Source: Amycolatopsis sp. 195334CR
GTDB taxonomy: Bacteria; Actinomycetota; Actinomycetes; Mycobacteriales; Pseudonocardiaceae
Direction: 5' to 3'
Length of the DNA: 64,000 nt
Assembly: GCF_017309385.1 (NCBI RefSeq)
Contig: NZ_JAFJMJ010000001.1
Coordinates: forward strand, 4,216,001-4,280,000
The number at the start of each line of letters is the position of its first letter. Position 1 is the first letter of the stretch. The notes under the pieces are model-generated. The model did not search any database and was not told where the DNA came from. It worked only from the letters and a program-made list of their open reading frames with translations. Shown here piece by piece: positions 58,120 to 64,000 of this stretch. The position numbers were made by a program, and so were the translations under genes.

Positions 58120-59523
58120 TCAGTCCTTCGCCATCGCCGGGAGGCCGAGGATCAGGTCGGCGGCCTTCTCGCGGCCGCCCGCCTGGTGCTGGAGGCGCGA
58201 AAGCCGCTCGGCGCGGGTGCGGAACGCGCTGTTGCCGAGCACCCTGGTCACCTTGTCCAGCACGTCGTCGACGTCCATGCCGTGCGGCCGGTCCAGGGTC
58301 AGGCTGATGCCGAACGACTCCCCGCGCACCGCCTGGTCGAAGCAGTCCACCCACAGCGGCCGCATCACCTGTGGTTTCCCGAAGTAGACGCTCTCGTTGT
58401 AGGCGTTGCCGCCGCCGTGCGAGAAGAACAGCTTCACGCTGGGGTGCGCGAGCACGTCGAGCTGAGACGGGACCCAGCTCTCGATCCGCAGGTTGCCGGG
58501 CAGCTGGTCGGCGGGTGGCAGCCACTTCTTCTGCTCGGCCGGGAGCTTCCAGAGCACGTCGTGCTGCCCGTCGAGCCGCCGCGCCACTTCGACCAGCGCG
58601 CCGACCTGCTCGGCGGTGAGCCGGGTGATGGTGCCGAATCCCATGTAGACCACCGAATCCCGGTCGGACAGCCAGTCCGCCAGTTCGGTGTCGTCCGATT
58701 CGGGCAACGGCGGCACCAGCGCGCCGACCGTGCGCACCTTCTCCGGCAGTTCGAACGGGTAGTCCAGCTCGGGAATGGTGTTGCACAGCACCAGTTCCGC
58801 CTGCTCCACCCGGACGAATTGGCCGAACGCCTCCGGTGCCACGCCGAGTTCCGCGCGGACCTGGGCGTCCTCGGCCTGCCGCGCGCGCATCTCCTTGGAC
58901 ATCGCCATGGTCAGCGTGCGCCAGCCGAACAGCCGGTTGCTCACGCGCTGCGCCAGGGTGCCCCGGAACGGCAACCCGGAATGGGGCACGGGGAAACCCT
59001 TGGGGGTGTACGACTTGCCGATCGGCACGTACGAGGTGAGCAGGTTGCTCGGCACGAACGGCACGCTCAGCACGTACGGGATCTTCCTGGTGATGGCCAG
59101 TTCGATGCCGAACCGGCACATGCTCTCGATCACCAGCAGGGCCGGGTCGATCTTCTCCACGGCCTCTTCCAGCCTGCGGTACTTGGCCATCCGCAGCCGG
59201 GGTTTGTCGGTCTGCTCGATGACCGCGCGGCGGGCCTTGAACTTAGACTTCTGCGTGACCCGCCGGTAGGTCTCGTCGTCCCAGGTGGTGGAGGACAGTT
59301 CGGGGATCGGGTCGCCCAGTGAGAAGAACTCGACCGGGGAACCCGCGTTGAGCTGCTCGACCGCATCGCGGCGGTTCTCGTCGGTGGCGAACCAGAGCCC
59401 GGCGACGCCGCGCCGGGACAGCTCTTCGGCCAGCACGAGCATCGGGTTCAGCAATCCGCTCTCGGAATAGCTGACGAACAGGATGGGGCGGCTCGGACTC
59501 TCGGGCGCCATGGACCGGAGCAT
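58120..59523 (-). CDS. nysDI/fscMI-like: Polyene glycosyltransferase (mycosaminyltransferase type)
   Basis: GT-B fold, family 1 glycosyltransferase of up to 467 aa, first gene of the four-gene minus-strand operon. It should attach the GDP-amino sugar to the polyene aglycone, predicted at C21-OH. The N-terminal RPILFVSYSESGLLNPM acceptor-side strand and the C-terminal donor-binding SHGGGNAYNESVYFGKP are clear. Two starts are possible: ATG at 59523 (MLRSMAPES) and ATG at 59511 (MAPESPSRP). Neither has a strong ribosome site, and the shorter start (463 aa) fits homologues that begin just before RPILF. The extended pattern resembles NysDI, AmphDI and FscMI, known for GDP-mycosamine transfer. The stop is 8 bases from the aminotransferase start. 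Confidence 0.9.
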   Translation of the reverse strand: MLRSMAPESPSRPILFVSYSESGLLNPMLVLAEELSRRGVAGLWFATDENRRDAVEQLNAGSPVEFFSLGDPIPELSSTTWDDETYRRVTQKSKFKARRAVIEQTDKPRLRMAKYRRLEEAVEKIDPALLVIESMCRFGIELAITRKIPYVLSVPFVPSNLLTSYVPIGKSYTPKGFPVPHSGLPFRGTLAQRVSNRLFGWRTLTMAMSKEMRARQAEDAQVRAELGVAPEAFGQFVRVEQAELVLCNTIPELDYPFELPEKVRTVGALVPPLPESDDTELADWLSDRDSVVYMGFGTITRLTAEQVGALVEVARRLDGQHDVLWKLPAEQKKWLPPADQLPGNLRIESWVPSQLDVLAHPSVKLFFSHGGGNAYNESVYFGKPQVMRPLWVDCFDQAVRGESFGISLTLDRPHGMDVDDVLDKVTRVLGNSAFRTRAERLSRLQHQAGGREKAADLILGLPAMAKD

Positions 59524-59564
59524 GACGCACCGCCGGAACCGTTGTCCCGGGGCTCACGGCAACT

Positions 59565-59580
59565 CGAGGAAAACCCCTAG
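59565..59580. promoter_or_regulatory. Candidate PimM-type (PAS-LuxR) operator
   Basis: The 16 bases cgaggaaaacccctag match the PimM consensus CTVGGGAWWTCCCBAG, quoted from memory of pimaricin work, at 13 of 16 positions. PAS-LuxR activators (PimM, NysRIV, AmphRIV, FscRI) are conserved in polyene clusters. A weaker match (about 11 of 16) lies at 59594-59609. No PAS-LuxR gene is in this window. The site is inferred. Confidence 0.4.
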
Positions 59581-59639
59581 TACCCGGGGTGTGCAGGGGA
59601 AATACGTGATTCAGTGCAGGTGGTGGAGTGGGTCGGAAC

Positions 59640-59645
59640 GAGGAG
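59640..59645 (+). promoter_or_regulatory. Ribosome binding site that decides the LAL start
   Basis: GAGGAG ends 9 bases before the ATG at 59655. It supports that ATG over the in-frame GTG at 59628. Confidence 0.65.
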
Positions 59646-59654
59646 TGCGCGAGC

Positions 59655-62393
59655 ATGCCGGAGCCGGGCGCGGAACAGCCAGCGGGGCTGGTCGAGCGCG
59701 CCGCCCAGTGGCACCGCCTGACCGGGCTGCTCGAGGCGGGCGGCGGCCGCGTGGTGCGCCTCACCGGCCCGGTCGCCACCGGTAAGACCGAGTTGCTGAC
59801 CGCGCTGGGTGAGGCCGTCACCGGGTACCGGCGGTGTGCGGCTTCGTGCTCACGGGCGGAACGCGCGCTGCCGTTCGGTGTGGTGCACCAGCTGTTCCAC
59901 GGCCTCGACCTGCCGGCGTCCACCGCGGACCGGCTGAAGCGGATCCTGGAGATCGGCGCGGGCGAGACCGACGCGCGGGAGGCCGCGCGCGTGCGGCATT
60001 CGCTGTGCCGCGTCCTGCTGGAGCAGGGCCCGGTACTGGTCACCGTCGACGACGTGCAGCACGCCGACGCCGAATCGGTGCACTGGCTGTGCTACCTGCT
60101 GAGACGGCTGCACACCGCGGACATCCTCCTCGTGCTGACCGAAGTGGACAGTCCGCGCGCCGGCTATTCGCCGCTGCACGAGGAACTCGCGCGCCAGGGC
60201 GCCGAACACCTGGAGCTGCGGCCGTTGTCCGAGGACGGGGTGGCCGCGCTGGCCGCCGAGCAGCTCGGCGGGCGGCGGGCGCGGCGGCTCGCGCCGAAGC
60301 TGTACCCGATCACCGGGGGCAGCCCGCTGCTGGTGCGCGCGGTGCTGGCCGACCTGCCCGAGCAGCCGGGTGAGGTGGTGCCCGGCCGGTGCTTCCGCCA
60401 GGGCCTGCTGAGCAGCCTGCACCGCTGCGAGCCGGAGGTGCTGGCCGTGGCCCGGTCGCTGGCCGTGCTCGGGGACGCGGCGAGTCCGGCGATGATCGCG
60501 GACCTCGGCGGGCTGGGCGAGGCGGCCGTGACCGCGTCGATCGACCTGCTCAACGCCGCCGAGCTGCTGGAACACGGTCAGTTCCGGCACCCGGAAGCGC
60601 GGGCGGCGGTGCTCGGTGACATGTCCGCGGCCGATCGCCGGTCGCGCAGCCTCGCCGCCGCGCGCCTGCGGCACGACCAGGGCGCGCCCGCCGGTGAGGT
60701 GGCGCCCTTCCTGCTCGACGCCGAGGACGCGCACAGCCCGTGGACCGTGCCCGTGCTGGTGGAGGCCGCCGAGCAGGCGCTGCGGGACGAGCGGATCACC
60801 GACGCCGTGCGGTTGCTCGACCTGGCCCACCGCGTCTGCCCGGGACTGGCGGAGCGCGCGGCCATCGCCGCCCGGCTCGCCAGGGCCGAGTGGCGGGTCA
60901 ACCCCTCGGCCGCCGCCCGCCGGTTGCCGCCGCTGGTCACCTCGGTGGACCGGCTCGCCGAGCCGGACGTGCTGGCGCTGGTGCGGCAGTTGCTGTGGGA
61001 CGGGCAGTTCACCGAGGCCAAGCGCGCGCTGGAAGCGGTGGAGAAGCTGGCCCGCCCGGTGGCGCGCACGAATCCGGGTGAAGACGCGAGGGCGATGGAG
61101 CTGTGGCTGGCCTGCTCGCACCCGGCGCTGGCGTCGCGGGGTCAGGTGCCGCCGGACGCGGCCAGGCGGTCGCTGGACCTGACCACCGGGCCCGCGCTGA
61201 AGGCCACCGCCGCGCTGGCCGGGGTGCTGACGCACGGGCCGGGCGAGCAGGTGGTCACCGACGCGGAGCAGGTGCTGGAGGCGGCGCGGCCGAGCGACGG
61301 CGTCTCGTGGGGACCGGAGACGGCGCTGACGGCGCTGCTGGCGCTCGTCTACGCCGACCGGCTGGAGGTCGCGCAAACGGCCTGCGAACGACTGTTGCCC
61401 GAAGCCGCGACCCCGGTCAGCCAGGCGTTGTACGCGGCCGCGCGGGCGGAGATCGCGGTGCGGCGCGGGGAGTTGCCGGTGGCCGTCGAGCAGGCGCAGA
61501 CCGCGCTCGACCTGCTGCCGCCGACCGGCTGGGGCGTCGGCGCGGGGTTGCCGCTGGGCGCGTTGATCACCGCGCTGACGCGGATGGGCAGGCACACCGA
61601 GGCGGCGAAGCGGCTGGAGCAGTCGGTGCCGGAGGCGATGTTCCAGAGCCGGCACGGGCTGCACTACCTGGCCGCGCGCGGGACCCACTACCTGGCCACT
61701 TCGCGGCACTACGCGGCGCTGGCGGATTTCCTGGCCTGTGGTGAGCTGATGACGAGCTGGGGCCTGGACATGCCGGGCCTGGTGCCGTGGCGGACCAGCG
61801 CGGCCGAGGCGTGGCTGCGGCACGGCAACCGCGACGAGGCGCGACGGCTGATCAACGAGCAACTGGCGAAACTGGGCCCCGGCGGCTCGCGGACGCGGGG
61901 CACGGCGTTGCGCCTGCTGGCCGCGACGAGCCAGCCGCACACCCGGCCGCAGCTGCTCGCCGACGCCGTGTCCATTTTGGAGGAACACGGGGACCAGTAC
62001 GAGCTGGCGCTGGCGCTGGCCGACCTGAGCCGGACGCACCAGGCACTGCGGGAACACCGGCGGGCGTGGACGATCGCGCGCCGGGCGTGGCACGTGGCCA
62101 ACGCCTGCGATGCCGCGGAACTGTGCGAGGAACTGCTGCCGAGCCGCTCGAAGCCGGAGGTGGCGCGGCGGAAGACCCCCGCGGCGAACGGCATCGACGC
62201 CCTGACCGACGCCGAGCGGCGGGTGGCCGCGCTGGCCGCCGTGGGGTACACGAACCGGGAGATCGCGAACAAGCTGTTCATCACGCCGAGCACGATCGAA
62301 CAGCACCTGACACGGGTCTACCGGAAGCTGAACGTGAAGTACCGGAAAGACCTGCCCGCCGACCTGCTCACCGACCTGGCGGGCACCGCCTGA
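59655..62393 (+). CDS. LAL-family (large ATP-binding LuxR) transcriptional regulator
   Basis: Regulator of 912 aa, likely a pathway-specific activator. It has an N-terminal AAA-type ATPase with Walker A GPVATGKT (aa 38-45) and a Walker B-like LVTVDDVQHAD near aa 132. A long TPR-like helical middle follows. The C-terminal LuxR helix-turn-helix (about aa 850-902) contains LTDAERRVAALAA and GYTNREIANKLFITPSTIEQHL. The size and order match NysRI-III, AmphRI-III and the FscR LAL proteins; polyene clusters usually have several, so others probably lie to the right. The start was set at ATG 59655 by GAGGAG at 59640-59645; a GTG at 59628 would add nine residues. It is transcribed away from the tailoring operon from a shared promoter region. 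An 18-base segment with the stop codon is duplicated just after the gene. Confidence 0.92.
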   Translation: MPEPGAEQPAGLVERAAQWHRLTGLLEAGGGRVVRLTGPVATGKTELLTALGEAVTGYRRCAASCSRAERALPFGVVHQLFHGLDLPASTADRLKRILEIGAGETDAREAARVRHSLCRVLLEQGPVLVTVDDVQHADAESVHWLCYLLRRLHTADILLVLTEVDSPRAGYSPLHEELARQGAEHLELRPLSEDGVAALAAEQLGGRRARRLAPKLYPITGGSPLLVRAVLADLPEQPGEVVPGRCFRQGLLSSLHRCEPEVLAVARSLAVLGDAASPAMIADLGGLGEAAVTASIDLLNAAELLEHGQFRHPEARAAVLGDMSAADRRSRSLAAARLRHDQGAPAGEVAPFLLDAEDAHSPWTVPVLVEAAEQALRDERITDAVRLLDLAHRVCPGLAERAAIAARLARAEWRVNPSAAARRLPPLVTSVDRLAEPDVLALVRQLLWDGQFTEAKRALEAVEKLARPVARTNPGEDARAMELWLACSHPALASRGQVPPDAARRSLDLTTGPALKATAALAGVLTHGPGEQVVTDAEQVLEAARPSDGVSWGPETALTALLALVYADRLEVAQTACERLLPEAATPVSQALYAAARAEIAVRRGELPVAVEQAQTALDLLPPTGWGVGAGLPLGALITALTRMGRHTEAAKRLEQSVPEAMFQSRHGLHYLAARGTHYLATSRHYAALADFLACGELMTSWGLDMPGLVPWRTSAAEAWLRHGNRDEARRLINEQLAKLGPGGSRTRGTALRLLAATSQPHTRPQLLADAVSILEEHGDQYELALALADLSRTHQALREHRRAWTIARRAWHVANACDAAELCEELLPSRSKPEVARRKTPAANGIDALTDAERRVAALAAVGYTNREIANKLFITPSTIEQHLTRVYRKLNVKYRKDLPADLLTDLAGTA

Positions 62394-62412
62394 TCTGGCG
62401 GGCACCGCCTGA
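62376..62412 (+). repeat. Tandem 18-base duplication spanning the LAL stop codon
   Basis: The unit ctggcgggcaccgcctga occurs at 62376-62393 and again at 62395-62412, exact, with a period of 19. The first copy holds the native stop codon; the second is noncoding. Confidence 0.85.
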
Positions 62413-62471
62413 AGTGGTGTGAATGTGGCTTTCACTGCGAAATCCGCAGTGAAAGCCACATTCACACCACT
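62413..62471. terminator. Perfect 27-bp hairpin made from the repeat family, shared bidirectional terminator
   Basis: Arms 62413-62439 and 62445-62471 are exact inverted complements with a 5-base loop. Each arm contains the 17-base core (62419-62435 reverse, 62449-62465 forward). It lies between two converging genes and overlaps two bases of the FAD monooxygenase stop codon (62472-62470). It is the same element as at 54624-54676 and in the PKS1 linkers. Terminator function is inferred from position and stem length. Confidence 0.75.
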
Positions 62472-64000
62472 AGGCCGGTACCCCGGCCCGCGCGGTCAGG
62501 TGCGAGCGCAGCTCCTGCACCATGGTCGAGAGGTCCGCCCGGTCCGCCGCCGCCCCGTAGAGGTAGAAGTCCGGCCGTACCAAGGCTCCGACCACCTTCG
62601 ACGAAGCCAGCCAAGGCAGGTACACGTCATCCGTGTCCTCCACCTCGAACGGCTCGGCCGCCGCCGACGGCACCACCCGCACCACGTGCGCCCCGATCTC
62701 GTCCAGGAATTCCAGGTCCGCGCCGTCCAGCACCGAGTACGGGTCGAACGTCGAGATCAGCACGAAACCCCGGCCCACCACGTCGTCGAACAACCCCGTC
62801 GACGAACCCCGCGTGACCCGCCCCTGCGGGCTCAGCTCACCCGCGGGCGCCAGCGGCTCCCCAGCGGAATTCCGCCGCACCACACCGGTTTCCAGCGAAT
62901 AGAACGAAGAAGAATCCTCCGACGACGAACCGTCCGCGGACGGCGCCGCCTGCATGCCGAGCAGGTGCGTGTCCCGCGCGGCAGCCGCCACCGTGTCCAG
63001 TTCCGAGATGATCTTCCCCATCTCCACCGAGACGTTGATCGCGTGCCGCACCTGCGGGTCGCGCTCGGCCGGGTACTCGTCGAGCAGGGCCGCGTCGGAC
63101 ACCCCGCGCAGCACCAGGTCCAGCTTCCAGGCCAGGTTCGCCGCGTCCCGCACGCCCGAGCACATGCCCTGCCCGGCGAACGGCGGCATCAGGTGCGCCG
63201 CGTCCCCGGCGATCAGCACCCGGCCCTCCCGCCACTTGTCCGCGATCCGCGCCTGGAAGGTGTACATGGTGTGACGGCACAGCGTCGCGTTCTCCGGCGT
63301 CGCGTCGAACCGCTTGAGCAGCCGCCACACGTTCTCCGGCCGGTTCATCCGCTCGACCGTCTCGCCCGGCAGCCGCCGGAACTCCCACCGCCGGTGCCCG
63401 CGCCCGCTGGCCACCATGGTGGTCGGCCGCAGCGGGTCGCAGATCTGCCGGTCGTTCGGGTGGAACTCGCGCGGCTCGTGGAACAGCACGTCGCACAGCA
63501 GCCAGTCCTGCTTGAAGCCGAGATCGGTGTTGGTCGAGCCGATGTGCTCGCGCACGAAGCTGTTCGCCCCGTCGCAGCCGATCACCCACGACGCGGTGAT
63601 CCGGTCGTAGCCCTCGTGCGGACCCGGCGCCTCGACCTCGACGTACGAGCCGTGGTCGGCCAGCCCGATCGCGGTGTGCCCGGTGAGCACCTTCAGCGTC
63701 GGCAGCTTCGCGGCCTGCTCCGAGAGCGCCGCCTCCAGCGTGGGGTGGTGGATGACCACGGCGGGTGGCCAGCCGTCACGGCCGGTTTCGAACGGCACGT
63801 CGAAGCGCATCAGTCGCTGCCCGGCGGAGTTCAGGAACTCGTACTCGCCGAGCCGCTCGTAGATCTCCGGCAGCGCGTCCCCGATGCCCGCGGCGGCGAA
63901 GTTCCGCGCGGTCTCGCCGTCGAACCCCTTGACGCGCGGGAACGGGTACGGCTCCGGCCAGCGCTCCAGCACGATCACCCGCCACCCGCGCTGGGCGAGC
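62470..64000 (-). CDS. fscO-like: FAD-dependent aromatic-type monooxygenase, 5' end beyond the window
   Basis: Class A flavoprotein hydroxylase (PheA/MhpA, pfam FAD_binding_3 type), about 510 residues visible. The frame runs to the window edge (LAQRGWRVIVLERW at the right end), so the GxGxxG dinucleotide motif lies just outside. Seen inside: the DG motif VIGCDGANSFVREH, the GD motif VLIAGDAAHLMPPFAGQG, and a thioredoxin-like C-terminal domain ending in a VRPDFYLYG strand. These enzymes use NAD(P)H, FAD and oxygen to hydroxylate phenolic or other electron-rich substrates. FR-008 carries a comparable FAD monooxygenase, FscO, of unclear role. It converges with the LAL gene across a repeat-derived hairpin. 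Its substrate here is unknown; it may act on an aromatic starter, on the macrolide, or outside the pathway. Confidence 0.88.
   Translation of the reverse strand, partial: LAQRGWRVIVLERWPEPYPFPRVKGFDGETARNFAAAGIGDALPEIYERLGEYEFLNSAGQRLMRFDVPFETGRDGWPPAVVIHHPTLEAALSEQAAKLPTLKVLTGHTAIGLADHGSYVEVEAPGPHEGYDRITASWVIGCDGANSFVREHIGSTNTDLGFKQDWLLCDVLFHEPREFHPNDRQICDPLRPTTMVASGRGHRRWEFRRLPGETVERMNRPENVWRLLKRFDATPENATLCRHTMYTFQARIADKWREGRVLIAGDAAHLMPPFAGQGMCSGVRDAANLAWKLDLVLRGVSDAALLDEYPAERDPQVRHAINVSVEMGKIISELDTVAAAARDTHLLGMQAAPSADGSSSEDSSSFYSLETGVVRRNSAGEPLAPAGELSPQGRVTRGSSTGLFDDVVGRGFVLISTFDPYSVLDGADLEFLDEIGAHVVRVVPSAAAEPFEVEDTDDVYLPWLASSKVVGALVRPDFYLYGAAADRADLSTMVQELRSHLTARAGVPA

Larger units (their letters stand above)
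59524..59654. promoter_or_regulatory. Divergent promoter region between the sugar/P450 operon and the LAL regulator
   Basis: This 131-base region is the only place a promoter for the minus-strand operon and for the LAL gene can sit. It is locally A-rich for this genome and carries two candidate PAS-LuxR operator sequences (59565-59580 and 59594-59609) and a 5-bp inverted repeat (acccc at 59573, ggggt at 59586). No -35/-10 pair is clear enough to assign. Confidence 0.5.

Noticed and set aside
1..64000. tRNA, rRNA, riboswitch or replication origin
   Set aside because: No clover-leaf, rRNA core, riboswitch aptamer or DnaA-box cluster was recognised on either strand by reading.

Overview
This 64-kb window is one stretch of a polyene macrolide (mycosamine-type) biosynthetic gene cluster from a high-GC actinomycete. 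Codons end almost always in G or C, and the genes are giant modular type I polyketide synthases with cytochrome P450, sugar and LAL-regulator neighbours. A short palindromic repeat (gtgaaagccacattcac and its reverse complement) occurs many times in the window; from memory such elements are common in Amycolatopsis, so I suspect Amycolatopsis or another Pseudonocardiaceae. That genus call is inference.

Positions 121-54370 hold three collinear + strand PKS genes with 11 extension modules: PKS1 with six modules (121-27474), PKS2 with four (27483-49169) and PKS3 with one plus a thioesterase (49190-54370). The order resembles the downstream PKSs of the nystatin (NysI/J/K), amphotericin (AmphI/J/K) and candicidin/FR-008 (FscD/E/F) pathways. 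Diagnostic marks agree: a DH in the first module of PKS1 ends the polyene; the only methylmalonyl AT is in module 3; a dead KR in module 5 leaves the ketone that becomes the hemiketal; a dead DH sits in the penultimate module; and the terminal TE releases the ring. Counting from C1, the modules predict C22=C23, OH at C21, C19, C17, C13, C7, C5 and C3, a C15 ketone, a C18 methyl, and fully reduced C9 and C11. Two consecutive fully reducing modules in PKS2 (7 and 8) make a five-methylene stretch, C8-C12, that I do not recognise from nystatin or amphotericin. The loading module and upstream polyene modules lie outside the window.

Positions 54371-54678 are a gene-free spacer holding a perfect 25-bp stem terminator, a degenerate 19-20-bp tandem repeat and one copy of the palindromic repeat pair. 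Positions 54679-59523 hold a tight four-gene minus-strand operon, transcribed in the order glycosyltransferase (NysDI/AmphDI/FscMI type), PLP sugar aminotransferase (NysDII/AmphDII/FscMII type), P450 (CYP105-like, candidate C18 methyl oxidase) and a second P450. A 131-bp divergent promoter region with a candidate PAS-LuxR (PimM-type) operator separates this operon from a + strand LAL regulator (59655-62393). A convergent FAD-dependent aromatic-type monooxygenase (FscO-like) runs off the right end. A second copy of the palindromic repeat forms the shared hairpin between these last two genes.

The most unusual structural signal is that the palindromic repeat is also inside the PKS1 coding sequence. 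It lies in frame in two successive ACP-KS linkers (18568-18650 and 22768-22820), where it encodes repeated Ser-Glu-Ser-His-Ile-His-Ser.
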